Positions 42,730-52,530 of a stretch of 64,000 bases of DNA are shown here, piece by piece. Both the position numbers and the translations under genes were made by a program. The DNA is from Actinomadura terrae (GTDB lineage Bacteria > Actinomycetota > Actinomycetes > Streptosporangiales > Streptosporangiaceae), in NCBI RefSeq assembly GCF_022751215.1, contig NZ_JAICDG010000004.1:434001-498000 (forward strand). The letters are read 5' to 3'. The notes under the pieces were generated by a model. That model did no database searches and was not told the origin of the DNA. It saw only the letters and a list, made by a program, of their open reading frames with translations. The stretch's first letter is position 1, and every line of letters begins with the position of its first letter.

Positions 42730-44049
42730 ATGATTTCGACACAGTCCTCCCAGGCAGAGTCCCCCAGATCCGCCAGGTCGCTGCCGCGCCGGGTGGGCGG
42801 CGGCGCGCTGATCCTCGCCGGGGCGCTGCTCGCGCCGCCCGCCGCGATCGTCGCGTTCCTCCTCGCCGCCGCGGCGAACGCGCCCCTCCCGCTGTGCGCG
42901 GCGACCGCCCTGGCCACCGCCGCCCTGGTCGCCGGTGCGGTCGCCTACCTCGGCGGACGGGTCGCCCGCACGCGCCGCCGCAGGCTCCTTACGCTGCTGG
43001 TCGCAGCGGGCACGTCCGGGGTCGTGGCGGTCGCGGGCCACTGGCTGGTCTTCCGCCCGCTCGGCGTCGAGGCCGTCCCGCTGGCCGCTCAGGACACCCG
43101 CTACTGGCAGCTGTCCACCGGTTCGCGCATCGCCTACACGCGCACCCCGGCGCACGGCCGGGCCCGGCCCGAGCCGGTCGTCCGGCTGCACGGCGGCCCC
43201 GGCACCCCGGGCGCGGGCCCGGACGACCTCGACCGCGCGCTGGCCGCGACCGGCTTCGACGTCTACACCTACGACCAGCTCGGGTCCGGACGTTCGCAGC
43301 GGCTCGACGACCCGCGCGGGTACACGGTCGCGCGGCAGGTCGCCGACCTGGAGGCGATCCGGTTGCGGATCGGGGCGCCGCGGCTGATCCTGGCGGGCAG
43401 CTCGTGGGGCGCCACGCTCGCCGCCGCCTACCTCGCCGCGCATCCGGGCAACGTGGCCCGCGTCGTGTTCACCTCCCCCGGCGCCCTGTGGGCGCGGGAG
43501 TGGGAGAAGTCCGGCGAGGGGGAGATCTGGGACCGGCTCAGCCCGGCGCAGCGCGCGCGGATGGACGAGCTGGAGAACCGTCCCCAGCTCGTCGCGTGGT
43601 CACTGCTCATGGCCGTGAACCCGCGCTCCGCCCACGCGCTGCTGCCCGACGAGGAGATCGACCCGCTGTTCGACGAGCTGCTGTCGTCGGTCGGGTCCGC
43701 CGCGACCTGCCACCCCGGCCGCCCGCTCCACGAGGCCGTGTCGCGGTCGGGCTTCTACTCCAACCAGCTGACCTCCGAGGACGCGCGCGGCGTCCCCGAC
43801 CCGCGTCCGGCGCTGCGCCGCGCCGCGGCGCCCGCGCTGGTCCTGCGCGGCCAGTGCGAGTTCAAGCGCTGGGAGATCGCCCGCGAGTACCGGGACACGA
43901 TCCCTGGCGCGCGGCTCGTCCAGATCCCCGGCGCCGGGCACGTGATCGACGCCGAGCAGCCCCGGCTCTACCGGGACGCCGTCGTCGCCTTCCTCACCGG
44001 ACGCCCGCTGCCGCTCACCCCCTACACGGGCCAAGCCGCCCCGCACTGA
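42730..44049 (+). CDS. Membrane-anchored alpha/beta hydrolase, proline-iminopeptidase-like
   Basis: A 439-residue protein. The N-terminal ~110 residues contain three hydrophobic helices, and the rest is an S33-type hydrolase with HGGPGTPG (oxyanion loop), YDQLGSGRS, the nucleophile GSSWGAT, and catalytic Asp/His in PALVLRG and PGAGHVID. The helices should display or anchor the enzyme at the membrane. It is divergent from the two-component system (133-bp gap) and convergent with the imine-reductase-like gene. Peptide, ester or amide substrates are all possible. Confidence 0.9.
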   Translation: MISTQSSQAESPRSARSLPRRVGGGALILAGALLAPPAAIVAFLLAAAANAPLPLCAATALATAALVAGAVAYLGGRVARTRRRRLLTLLVAAGTSGVVAVAGHWLVFRPLGVEAVPLAAQDTRYWQLSTGSRIAYTRTPAHGRARPEPVVRLHGGPGTPGAGPDDLDRALAATGFDVYTYDQLGSGRSQRLDDPRGYTVARQVADLEAIRLRIGAPRLILAGSSWGATLAAAYLAAHPGNVARVVFTSPGALWAREWEKSGEGEIWDRLSPAQRARMDELENRPQLVAWSLLMAVNPRSAHALLPDEEIDPLFDELLSSVGSAATCHPGRPLHEAVSRSGFYSNQLTSEDARGVPDPRPALRRAAAPALVLRGQCEFKRWEIAREYRDTIPGARLVQIPGAGHVIDAEQPRLYRDAVVAFLTGRPLPLTPYTGQAAPH

Positions 44050-44058
44050 CCAGCACGT

Positions 44059-44946
44059 TCAGGACGCGGGGGTGCGGATGGCCTCGTAGACGCTGGACAG
44101 GCCGCCGCCCCCGTGCCCCATCTCGACCGCGCGCCAGAAGAGGTCCTTCAGGGCGGTCGGGCCCGCCGTGTCGATGCCGGCCTCCTGGCCGGCCTCGACC
44201 ACGTGCTCGGCCCCGACCGCCTGCATGTGGAGGCTGTTGGCCTCGCCCGGGGACAGGCCCGAGTCGACCTCCTCGGTGATGATGCGCAGGTAGCCCATCG
44301 GCCCGTCCGACGCCAGGGCGGAGACGAGCGAGGTGGCGAACGGGCGGAACTGCTCGCCCGACACGCCCGCCGACCCCACGAGTGCCAGCGCGTGCATGTA
44401 GGCCGTGGTCGTGGACCAGAACATGTACAGCTGCGCCTGGTAGTAGAGCATCGCCAGGCCCACGTCCGTCCCGACGAACGTGGTGTCTCCCAGGACGCGC
44501 AGCGTCTCGCGGTGCGCGTCCAGGGTCTCCTCCCGCCCGCTGTAGAAGACGTAGGAGCCCGGCTTACCGATTCCTGGAGGCGGCACCATAATGCCCCCGG
44601 TGAGCAGCTCCGCTCCGTGCTCGGAGGCCCATTCGCCTGCGCGGCGCAGCTCGTTCGGGCTGCCCGAGCTGAGGTTGGCGAGGACGCGTCCCTTCAGCGC
44701 GTGGGTCGCGTCCTCCAGCGAGTCGTACATCGCCTGGTAGTCGGTCTGGCTGACGACGACCAGCTCGGACGCGGCGAGCGCGTCGGCGGGCGTCGCGGCG
44801 AGGACCGCTCCCTTCTCCACCAGCGGGGCGGCCTTGGCCGCCGTCCGGTTCCACACCGTGGTCGGGTGCCCGTGCTCCAGGAACGTGGCGGCCATCGTCG
44901 CGCCCATGGGGCCGAGCCCGATGACGGTCACGGGGGTCTTCGGCAT
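44059..44946 (-). CDS. Imine-reductase-like NAD(P)-dependent dehydrogenase (beta-hydroxyacid dehydrogenase fold)
   Basis: A 295-residue two-domain enzyme. The N-terminal Rossmann fold has GLGPMGATMA and VWNRTAAKA, which favours NADPH, and the C-terminal helical domain contributes to the active site. LSSGSPNELRRAGEWASEHGAELLTGGI closely follows the imine-reductase pattern rather than 3-hydroxyisobutyrate dehydrogenase, whose catalytic Lys motif I do not find. The segment MLYYQAQL carries Tyr at the position where R-type imine reductases have Asp, so a Y-type enzyme is likely. It is divergent from the BTAD regulator with a 120-bp gap. Confidence 0.82.
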   Translation of the reverse strand: MPKTPVTVIGLGPMGATMAATFLEHGHPTTVWNRTAAKAAPLVEKGAVLAATPADALAASELVVVSQTDYQAMYDSLEDATHALKGRVLANLSSGSPNELRRAGEWASEHGAELLTGGIMVPPPGIGKPGSYVFYSGREETLDAHRETLRVLGDTTFVGTDVGLAMLYYQAQLYMFWSTTTAYMHALALVGSAGVSGEQFRPFATSLVSALASDGPMGYLRIITEEVDSGLSPGEANSLHMQAVGAEHVVEAGQEAGIDTAGPTALKDLFWRAVEMGHGGGGLSSVYEAIRTPAS

Positions 44947-45066
44947 CGAGATCTCCTCTGTCTCGTTCGTTCAGAGGGTGCAGCGTCGCGCCCGCCGCTA
45001 CGGGAACGCTTCGGGCCGGTCCGTAGCGGTGACAGGGCTGTCGGAGGTGCTGCGTACGCTGGCGGG

Positions 45067-48000
45067 GTGCGTTTCGGGGTGCTGGGCCCGCTCGCCGTGT
45101 GGACGGACGGCGCGGCAGGCGTCGAGGTGCGCGTGCCCGAGCTGAAGGTCCGCGTGCTGCTGGCGATGCTGCTGGCGGAGCCGGGGCGTCCCGTGTCCGC
45201 CGACCGGCTGGTGGACGCGCTGTGGGGCGACCGTCCGCCGCGCAACGCGACCGGCACGCTCCAGGCGCGCGTCTCGCAGCTCCGCAAGGTGCTGGACGAC
45301 GCGGAGCCCGGCGCGCGGCGCCTCATCGTGGCGCGCCCGCCCGGCTACCTGCTGGACGTGCCGCCGGACGCCGTCGACTCGGGCCGGTTCGCGGCGCTGC
45401 TCGTCCGGGCCGGGGAGACCGCCGACCCGGCGGCCAGGGTACGCCTGCTGCGGGACGCGCTGGCGCTGTGGCGCGGGCCCGCGTTCGACGGGTTGGGCGG
45501 GTTCGATTTCCTCCACGCCGCGACCGCGCTGGAGGAGCGGCGGCTGGTCGCGCTGGAGGAGCACGCCGAGACCCGGCTTGAGCTGGGCGAGCACGCGGCG
45601 CTCGCGGCCGAGCTGGCGGCGGAGGTCGCCCGGCACCCGCTGCGCGAACGGCTCCGCGCCGCGCACCTGCGCGCCCTGCACCGCGCCGGACGGCGGAACG
45701 AGGCCCTCGCCGGGTACCACGACGTGCGCGAACGCCTCGCCGAGGAGCTGGGCGTCGACCCGGGGCCCGCGCTGACCTCGCTCTACCGGTCGATGCTGGA
45801 GCAGGACCCGGCCGAGGAGGAGCGGCCGCGCGTCCCGTCCCGGCTGCCGGTGCCGCTCGGCGAGCTGATCGGCCGCGACGACGCGGTCCGCCGCGCCCGC
45901 GACCTGCTCGCCTCCGCCCGCCTGGTCACGTTGACGGGCCCCGGCGGCGTCGGCAAGACCCGGCTCGCGCTGGAGGCCGCCGCCCGGTCGGCGGGCGATC
46001 ATCCGGGCGGGGTGTGGTTCGTCGAACTGGGCGCCGTCCGGGCCGGGTCGGCGGACGAGGTGGCCGAGCAGGCGGCGCGCGTCCTCGGCCTGCGCGAAGA
46101 CGGCGCGGGAGGCACAGGCGGCGCGAGCGGCGCGAGCGGTACGGGCCCGGTCGAGCGGCTGGCCGGGGCACTGCGCGGGCGGCGGGCGCTGCTCGTCCTG
46201 GACAACTGCGAGCATGTCGCCGGGCCCGCCGCCGACCTGGCCGCGCGGCTGCTGGAGGACGCGCCGGGCCTGCGCGTGCTCACGACGTCCCGCGAGCCGC
46301 TGGGCGTGCCCGGTGAGCGGCTCCAGATCGTCCCGCCGCTGGCCCTGCCCGCGAGCGGCGATTCGGTCGTGGAGCTGCTGGAGTTCGGGGCGGTGCGGTT
46401 GTTCGTCGCGCGGGCGGAGGCGGCGGCGCCCGGTTTCGTGCTGGACGCGGCGTCCGCGCCCTGGGTCGTGTCGATCTGCCGCCGTCTGGACGGCCTGCCG
46501 CTCGCGCTGGAACTCGCCGCGACCCGCGTCCGCGCGCTCGGCGTACGGGACCTCGCCGCCGGGCTCGACGACCGGTTCCGCCTGCTCGCGGACGTCCGGC
46601 GCGGCGGCCCGGCCCGGCAGCGGACGCTCCGCGCGGTGATCGACTGGAGCTGGGAGCCGCTCACCGAACCGGAACGCGCCGCGCTGCGGCGCCTCGCCGT
46701 GCACGCGGGCGGCTGCACGCTCGCGGCGGCCGAGGCGGTCGGCGGCGGATGCGCCGACGTGCTCGCGCGCCTGGTCGACCGCTCCCTGGTCGTGCGCGGG
46801 GACGACGGCCGCTACCGGCTGCTGGAGTCCGTCGCCGCCTACAGCCTGGAGCGCCTCCGGGAGTCGGGCGAGGAGGACGAGATCCGCCGCCGCCACGCCC
46901 GTTACTACACCGAATTCGCCGAAGAGGCTGCCCCCGAACTGCGCGGGCACGGGCAACCGGAATGGCTCGACCGCCTCGACGCCGAGGCCGCCAACCTCCG
47001 CCTCGCACTCGACCACGCGGACGGCGAGACCGCGCTTCGCCTCGTCCACGCCCAGGCCTGGTACTGGTTCCTCAGAGGACGGTTCGCCGAGGCACGACGC
47101 GCATTCTCGGCGGCCCTCGCCACAGCCGGGAAATGCCCGGAAACGGAAACCTGGCTGGCGGGCTTCACGATGGCCTCCGGTGAATCCACCGACTCCGAAG
47201 AACTCCGCCGGGCCGCCCTCGCGCATGTCGACGACGAATACGAACGCGCCAAGGCCGAATGGTTCCTCACCCACGTCCACTGGGCTTATGGCGATCTGGC
47301 GGCGAGCGAGAAACGCGTCGAGAGCGCCTTGGCCGTGTTCCGCTCGCGCGGCGACCGGTGGCACACGGCGGCGGCGCTCGCGATCCACGCCAAACAGGCG
47401 ATGGGACGCGGCGACCTGCACGCGATGGGCCGCGACGGCGCCGAAAGCCTCGCGATCTTCACCGAGCTCGGGGACGGGTGGGGACGGCTGGAGGCGAGCG
47501 ACGTCCTGTCCCGGCGCGCCGAGATCACCGGCGACTATGCCGAGGCGGCCCGGCTCCGACGCGCGGAACTGCGGCTCGCGCGGGAGCTGCGGATGTGGCC
47601 CGACGTCGCGTTCCGCCTCGCCATGCTCGGCCGGATCGCGCTGCTGACCGGCGACCTCGCCGAGGCCCGCGTCCAGCACGAGCGGGCGCTGGAACTCGCG
47701 GAACGGCACGCCGCCCCGTCCGCCGCCGAGTTCGCCGAAATCGGGCTCGGCCTCGTGGCCCGGCGCCGCGGCGACCTCGACGCGGCCGAGGCGCACCTGC
47801 GCGCCCCGCTCGGCTGGCTGCGCGGCATCGGTGGCACGGCCGGGATCGCGTTCGCGCAGGCCCAGCTCGGTTTCGTCGCCGAGGAGCGCGGGGACGCGAC
47901 GGCGGCCCGGGCGCTGCACACCGAGGGCCTCGCCGCCGCCCGCGCGATCGGCGACCCCCGCGCGGTCGCGCTCGCCCTCGAAGGGCTCGCCGGAGCGCGC

Positions 48001-48228
48001 TCGCTAGCGGGCGAGCACGCGCCCGCCGCACGGCTCCTCGGCGCCGCCGCCGCGCTCCGCGCGGCCACCGGGGCGCCCCTTCCGGCGGCCGAACGCGGCG
48101 ACGTCGACCGAATCACCGGAAGGATCCAGGCCACCGTCGGCGTTTCCACTTTTGAAACCGAATTCGCCCGGGGTCACAGCGAGCCCCCCGGCACGGCCGT
48201 GCCAGACGCCCCTGAAAGGACGCCATGA
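45067..48228 (+). CDS. BTAD/AfsR-like (SARP-type) transcriptional regulator with NB-ARC and TPR domains
   Basis: A 1053-residue regulator. Residues ~1-90 are an OmpR-type winged helix (VRVLLAMLLAEPGRPVSADRLV), ~95-240 the BTAD domain, ~265-560 an NB-ARC ATPase with Walker A TGPGGVGKT and LLVLDNCEHV, and ~600-1000 TPR repeats. Such proteins activate specialised-metabolite or catabolic genes. GTG 45067 has no clear ribosome site; a leaderless message is possible. Its stop overlaps the arylamine N-acetyltransferase ATG, tying the two together; the divergent imine reductase is another target candidate. Confidence 0.93.
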   Translation: MRFGVLGPLAVWTDGAAGVEVRVPELKVRVLLAMLLAEPGRPVSADRLVDALWGDRPPRNATGTLQARVSQLRKVLDDAEPGARRLIVARPPGYLLDVPPDAVDSGRFAALLVRAGETADPAARVRLLRDALALWRGPAFDGLGGFDFLHAATALEERRLVALEEHAETRLELGEHAALAAELAAEVARHPLRERLRAAHLRALHRAGRRNEALAGYHDVRERLAEELGVDPGPALTSLYRSMLEQDPAEEERPRVPSRLPVPLGELIGRDDAVRRARDLLASARLVTLTGPGGVGKTRLALEAAARSAGDHPGGVWFVELGAVRAGSADEVAEQAARVLGLREDGAGGTGGASGASGTGPVERLAGALRGRRALLVLDNCEHVAGPAADLAARLLEDAPGLRVLTTSREPLGVPGERLQIVPPLALPASGDSVVELLEFGAVRLFVARAEAAAPGFVLDAASAPWVVSICRRLDGLPLALELAATRVRALGVRDLAAGLDDRFRLLADVRRGGPARQRTLRAVIDWSWEPLTEPERAALRRLAVHAGGCTLAAAEAVGGGCADVLARLVDRSLVVRGDDGRYRLLESVAAYSLERLRESGEEDEIRRRHARYYTEFAEEAAPELRGHGQPEWLDRLDAEAANLRLALDHADGETALRLVHAQAWYWFLRGRFAEARRAFSAALATAGKCPETETWLAGFTMASGESTDSEELRRAALAHVDDEYERAKAEWFLTHVHWAYGDLAASEKRVESALAVFRSRGDRWHTAAALAIHAKQAMGRGDLHAMGRDGAESLAIFTELGDGWGRLEASDVLSRRAEITGDYAEAARLRRAELRLARELRMWPDVAFRLAMLGRIALLTGDLAEARVQHERALELAERHAAPSAAEFAEIGLGLVARRRGDLDAAEAHLRAPLGWLRGIGGTAGIAFAQAQLGFVAEERGDATAARALHTEGLAAARAIGDPRAVALALEGLAGARSLAGEHAPAARLLGAAAALRAATGAPLPAAERGDVDRITGRIQATVGVSTFETEFARGHSEPPGTAVPDAPERTP

Positions 48229-49052
48229 CCGAGGATCTCGGATACGGCTGGCAGAGCGACCTGCTCGACCTGCCCGCCTACCTGAAGCGGATCGGCTACG
48301 ACGCCGACCCGAAACCGGACGCGGCGACGCTGCGCGCCCTGCACCGCGCGCACGTCACCTCCATCCCGTTCGAGAACCTGGAGGCCATCCTCGGACGGCC
48401 GGTCGAGCTCGGGGTGGCGGCGCTCCAGGCCAAGCTCGTCGACCGTCCGCGCGGCGGCTACTGCTTCGAGCACACCGAACTGTTCGCGGCCGTCCTGGAG
48501 AAGATCGGCTTCGAGTTCACCGCGCTCGCCGGACGGGTGACGCTGGGCGCGGAGAAGCTGCGCCCGACCACGCACGCGCTGCTGCGCGTCGAGATCCCCG
48601 GCGAACCCGCGCTGCTCTGCGACGTCGGCTTCGGCTCCGGCCCGCTCGAACCCGTGGCGTTCCCCGCCGAGGGGGTCAACGAGGTCGAGCAGGACGGCTG
48701 GGGCTTCCGGCTGTTCGAGGGCCCGCGCGCTTGGGAACTGCACCAGCGCGGCGCCGACGGCTGGGTGCAGCGCCACACGTTCACGCTCAACGAGACGTTC
48801 CACATCGACTACGAGCTGTTCAACTACTTCATCTCGACCAGTCCGCGCTCGCCGTTCACCGCACGGCCGTTCGCGCAGAAGTTCACCGCCGAATCCCTGC
48901 TCGTCCTGGACGGAACGACCCTCACGACCAGCGGCCCCGACAGGCCCGAGGAAAAGCGCGAACTCCTCCCCGAGCAAATCGGCGCCGTTCTCGCCGAGGA
49001 CTTCGGAATCGTCCTCGACCCGGCGGACATCGAACGCCTGGCCGCGTCCTAA
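48225..49052 (+). CDS. nat: Arylamine N-acetyltransferase
   Basis: A 275-residue NAT with the Cys-His-Asp triad: Cys in RGGYCFEHT, His in TTHALLRV and Asp in LLCDVGFGS. It transfers acetyl from acetyl-CoA to aromatic amines, hydrazines or, in some cluster-associated members, forms macrolactams (RifF type). The ATGA overlap with the BTAD regulator suggests it is that regulator's immediate co-product. No amide-synthase cluster surrounds it, so the plain detoxifying role is more likely. Confidence 0.95.
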   Translation: MTEDLGYGWQSDLLDLPAYLKRIGYDADPKPDAATLRALHRAHVTSIPFENLEAILGRPVELGVAALQAKLVDRPRGGYCFEHTELFAAVLEKIGFEFTALAGRVTLGAEKLRPTTHALLRVEIPGEPALLCDVGFGSGPLEPVAFPAEGVNEVEQDGWGFRLFEGPRAWELHQRGADGWVQRHTFTLNETFHIDYELFNYFISTSPRSPFTARPFAQKFTAESLLVLDGTTLTTSGPDRPEEKRELLPEQIGAVLAEDFGIVLDPADIERLAAS

Positions 49053-49055
49053 TCG

Positions 49056-51824
49056 TCAGGTCAGGTTCAGGCGGGCCAGTTCGTTGCGGGAGGCGACGCC
49101 CAGTTTCGGATACGCCTTGTAGAGGTGGTAGCCGACCGTCCGGGGGCTGAGGAACAGGCGGGCGCCGATCTCCCGGTTGCTCAGGCCGTCGGCGGCGAGC
49201 CGGACGACCTGGAGTTCCTGCGGGGTGAGGCTGCCGACCGCGTCGTCGCGTCCGGTGCCGCCTCCCGACGGGCTCTCCCCGGCGGCGCGCAGTTCGCCGC
49301 GGGCGCGGTCGGCCCAGGGCGTGGCGCCGAGGCGCTCGAATCCGTCCAGGGCCGCGTGCAGCAGGGTCCGCGCGTCGTTGCGGCGCCGGACCCTGCGGAG
49401 CCACTCGCCGTACAGCAACTCGGTGCGGGCCCGCTCGAACGGCGTCCCGCCCTCGCGGTGCAGCTCAAGGGCGCGGGTGAAGGTCTTGTCGGCGTCCTCG
49501 TCCGGGCCGAGGAGCGCGGCGCAGCGCAGCGCGACCGCCTCCACCCACGGCTCGCGGACCTGCGCGGCCCACTCCCGGTAGGAGTCGGCGGCGTCGCGTC
49601 CGCGCTCCGGGCGGCCCAGCCGGACGGCCGCCTCGACGAGGTCGGGCAGGCTCGCGATCGCGCCGTGCCGGTGCGGCCCGGACACCGCGTCCGACAGCCG
49701 TTCGAGCGCCGCCTCGTACCGTCCGAGGCCGAGGTCGAGCAGGCCGCGCGCCGCCGCCCCGTGCACGCTGCTCGGCGGGACGCCCCGCTCGATGCCCTCC
49801 GCCGTCAGCTCCAGGCAGCGCCGCTCGTCGCCCTCGATCGCGGCGAGCAGCCCGAGGACGGTCGACAGGTACACGCGGACGCGGTGCTGGCCGGTGTCGG
49901 CGGCGATCCGCAGCCCCTCGGTCGCGTCGGTGAGCGCGTCGCGGTGCCGTCCGAGGAGCAGGCGCGTGCGGGAGCGGATCATGAGCGCGGACGCGAGCAA
50001 CCCGATCTCGCCCCGCTCGCGGAACCGCGCCTCCAGCTCGTCCGCGGCGGCGTCGGCGCCCGCCACGTCCCCGAGCATGAGGTGCCACATCGCGACGCGG
50101 ACGCGGTCGCGCGGGCCGTAGCAGTCGCGCATCGCCCCCATCAGCTCGCGCAGCGCCGCGACCCCGTCGGCCGCCCCGGCGCGCAGGGCGCGCGGGTCCT
50201 GCCCGGCGAACAGCCTGGCCAGGGCCCGCAGGTGGGCCGCGTTGGGCAGGCCGAGCTCCTCGCCCCGCGCGGCGATCCCGTCCACGACGGCGAAGTCGCC
50301 CGCGTGGACGGCAGCCGACGCGGCCTGGAAGAACAGGTAGCCGGACGTCCGCGGGTCCAGCTCGGCCACCGACGCGGCCGTCTCGGCGAACATCCGGTAC
50401 GCCTCGCCGGTGCGGTCCTGGTCGTCGGCGAGCGAGGCGCGGATCAGCGTCAGCTCCGCGCGGGCCAGCGGATCGTCCAGGTCGGCCTGCGCGCGCGTCG
50501 CCAGGTCGACCCCGCGCTCGGGCAGCCCGGCGTCGGCCGCGATCCGCGCGGCGACCGCCAGCCGCCGGCCGCGGTCGGCGCGGTCGGGGCTGAGCACGGC
50601 GGCGGCCTCGTACGTCGCGGCCACCGACTCGCTCCCGCCGACACCGCGCGCCCCGGGCGCGCTGATGCCGCGCGCCGCGGTCTCCTCCAGGACGGACGCC
50701 ACGCTCTCGTCCGGCCCCGTCGCGGCGCGGGCGAGATGCCAGGCGCGGTGGCAGATGTCGCCGCGCTCCAGGTAGACGTCGGCGAGCGCGCGGTGCGCCT
50801 CCAGCCGGAGGCCCAGCGGCGCCGACTCGTACGCGGCGGACCGGACCAGCGGATGCCGCACCTCCAGCCGCCCCTCGCCGGTGGTCCGCAGCAGCCCGCC
50901 CCGCTCGGCGGGCTCCAGATCCTGGACGGCCGCGCCGAACCGCCGCGCCGCGTCCATCACCACGCCCACCGCACCGAGATCATCGGACGCGACCATCAGC
51001 ACGAGCAGCCGCGAGGGCTCGGGCAGCGCGGCGATCCGCCCGGCGAACGACCGCCGGATCCGCTCATACGCCGTGGACCGTTCCCCGCGCGCGCCCGCCT
51101 GCATCCCGGGGAGCTCCAGCAGCGCCAGCGGGTTCCCCATCGCCTCGGCGAGGATCTCGCGCCGGACGTGCTGGGGCAGGCCGTCCGCCCGCGCGGCCAG
51201 CACCTCCGCCGCCGCGTCCGGCTCCAGCCCGCGCAACCGCAGCTCGGGCAGCCCGGTCGCGGAGAACTCCGCCGCCAGGGGACGTCCCAGGACGTCCAGC
51301 CCCGCGGGTTCCGGCACGTCTGGGTCGCGGGCGGCCAGCAGGAGCGCGATCGGCTCGGCGTCCAGGCGGCGGGCGGCGAACAGCAGCGCCTGCGCGGTCG
51401 GCTCGTCCAGCCAGTGGGCGTCGTCCACGATGCAGAGCAGCGGACGCTCGTCCGCGAGGTCGGACAGCAGCGTCAGCACCGCGAGCCCCACCAGGAACCG
51501 GTCGCCCTGGCCGGGCTCCTCACTGCCGCCGAGGTTGAGGGCGCCGCGCAGCGCGTTCGCCTGCGCGTCCGGAAGATCGCCGACCCGGTCCAGATAGCGG
51601 CCGAGGAGCAGGTGGAGGCCCGCGTAGGGCATGCCGCTCTCGTACTCGACGCCCGTTCCGCGCACCACCCGCATACCGTCGGCGGACGCCGCCGCATGGT
51701 CGAGCAGCGCGGACTTGCCGATCCCGGCCTCGCCCCGCAGGACGAGCACGCCGCTGCGTCCGGAACGGGCCCGGTCGAGCAGCCGGACGATCTCGGCCGC
51801 CTCGCCGTCCCGCCCGTAAAGCAT
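49056..51824 (-). CDS. LuxR-family regulator with AAA/MalT-like ATPase (LAL type)
   Basis: A 922-residue LAL regulator. N-terminal ATPase: RDGEAAEIVRLLDRA lead-in, Walker A GEAGIGKSA and Walker B LLCIVDDAHWLD. The long middle is TPR-like, and the C-terminus is a LuxR helix-turn-helix (LTPQELQVVRLAADGLSNREIG, FLSPRTVGYHLYK). ATG 51824 preferred; GTG 51830 is two codons upstream. It is convergent with nat (3-bp gap) and divergent from the hemerythrin gene. LAL proteins activate pathway genes in response to a nucleotide or small ligand; target unknown. Confidence 0.93.
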   Translation of the reverse strand: MLYGRDGEAAEIVRLLDRARSGRSGVLVLRGEAGIGKSALLDHAAASADGMRVVRGTGVEYESGMPYAGLHLLLGRYLDRVGDLPDAQANALRGALNLGGSEEPGQGDRFLVGLAVLTLLSDLADERPLLCIVDDAHWLDEPTAQALLFAARRLDAEPIALLLAARDPDVPEPAGLDVLGRPLAAEFSATGLPELRLRGLEPDAAAEVLAARADGLPQHVRREILAEAMGNPLALLELPGMQAGARGERSTAYERIRRSFAGRIAALPEPSRLLVLMVASDDLGAVGVVMDAARRFGAAVQDLEPAERGGLLRTTGEGRLEVRHPLVRSAAYESAPLGLRLEAHRALADVYLERGDICHRAWHLARAATGPDESVASVLEETAARGISAPGARGVGGSESVAATYEAAAVLSPDRADRGRRLAVAARIAADAGLPERGVDLATRAQADLDDPLARAELTLIRASLADDQDRTGEAYRMFAETAASVAELDPRTSGYLFFQAASAAVHAGDFAVVDGIAARGEELGLPNAAHLRALARLFAGQDPRALRAGAADGVAALRELMGAMRDCYGPRDRVRVAMWHLMLGDVAGADAAADELEARFRERGEIGLLASALMIRSRTRLLLGRHRDALTDATEGLRIAADTGQHRVRVYLSTVLGLLAAIEGDERRCLELTAEGIERGVPPSSVHGAAARGLLDLGLGRYEAALERLSDAVSGPHRHGAIASLPDLVEAAVRLGRPERGRDAADSYREWAAQVREPWVEAVALRCAALLGPDEDADKTFTRALELHREGGTPFERARTELLYGEWLRRVRRRNDARTLLHAALDGFERLGATPWADRARGELRAAGESPSGGGTGRDDAVGSLTPQELQVVRLAADGLSNREIGARLFLSPRTVGYHLYKAYPKLGVASRNELARLNLT

Positions 51825-51935
51825 GCTCACCAGCCTACTCAAGCGCCCGCCCGCTCCCACCCCATGGTTGAACCGCGTCCGTCGGGTATCGGCTCTCACC
51901 GAGCGCACGCGAACCGAGAGAGAGCGGGGACAACA

Positions 51936-52487
51936 GTGGCCGAGAACTCCGAGAACGTCGTCGACCTGCTGCTCGCGCAGCACGACGAGATCCGGCGCCT
52001 CGCGTCGATCGTGGACGGCAACAGCGGCCAGGTCCGCCGGGACGCCTTCGACCGGCTGCGGCGGCTGCTCGCGGTGCACGAGACCGCCGAGGAGGAGATC
52101 GTCCACCCGTTCGCCCGCCGGGCCATCGGCGACGGCGGCGCGGTGATCGACGCGCGGTTGGAGGAGGAGCACGAGGCCAAGGGCGTGCTGTCCGACCTGG
52201 AGAAGCTCGACCCCGACTCGGACGAGTTCACCGCGAAGTTCGGCAAGTTCCACCGGGACCTGGAGGAGCACGCCGCCCGCGAGGAGCGCGAGGAGTTCCC
52301 GCGCATGGTGCGGGGGGCGACCCCCGAGCAGCTGCGCGGCATGGCCGCCACGGTCCGGGCGGCGGAGGCGGTCGCGCCGACCCACCCGCACCAGGGCGTC
52401 GAGTCGCCCCTGGCGAACCTCGTGGTCGGCCCGTTCGCCGCCGTGGCCGACCGCGCCCGCGACGCGATCGCGAAGGCACGGCACTGA
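51936..52487 (+). CDS. Hemerythrin/HHE-domain protein
   Basis: A 183-residue, mostly helical acidic protein. Metal-ligand histidines and carboxylates are visible in LLAQHDEIRR, VHETAEEEIVHP, EEEHEAKG and FHRDLEEHAAREE, the four-helix HHE layout. It probably binds a di-iron centre to sense or store oxygen or nitric oxide. GTG 51936 has GGGGA five bases upstream. It is followed by a tiny acidic protein gene after 43 bases. Confidence 0.93.
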   Translation: MAENSENVVDLLLAQHDEIRRLASIVDGNSGQVRRDAFDRLRRLLAVHETAEEEIVHPFARRAIGDGGAVIDARLEEEHEAKGVLSDLEKLDPDSDEFTAKFGKFHRDLEEHAAREEREEFPRMVRGATPEQLRGMAATVRAAEAVAPTHPHQGVESPLANLVVGPFAAVADRARDAIAKARH

Positions 52488-52530
52488 ACCCGGCACGCCC
52501 GGCACTCTTCGACAGCGACAGGGGGAGGAC

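Noticed and set aside
44998..47919. A 973-codon open frame on the minus strand
   Set aside because: It is antisense to the BTAD regulator, has no ribosome site and encodes Arg/Pro/Gly-rich text without domains; typical shadow of a GC-rich gene.
48225..49052. A RifF-type macrolactam-forming amide synthase
   Set aside because: No polyketide synthase genes are present; an ordinary arylamine N-acetyltransferase is the simpler reading.
49125..52487. A 1120-codon open frame on the plus strand
   Set aside because: Antisense to the LuxR-AAA gene. Only the last part, the hemerythrin protein from 51936, is real.
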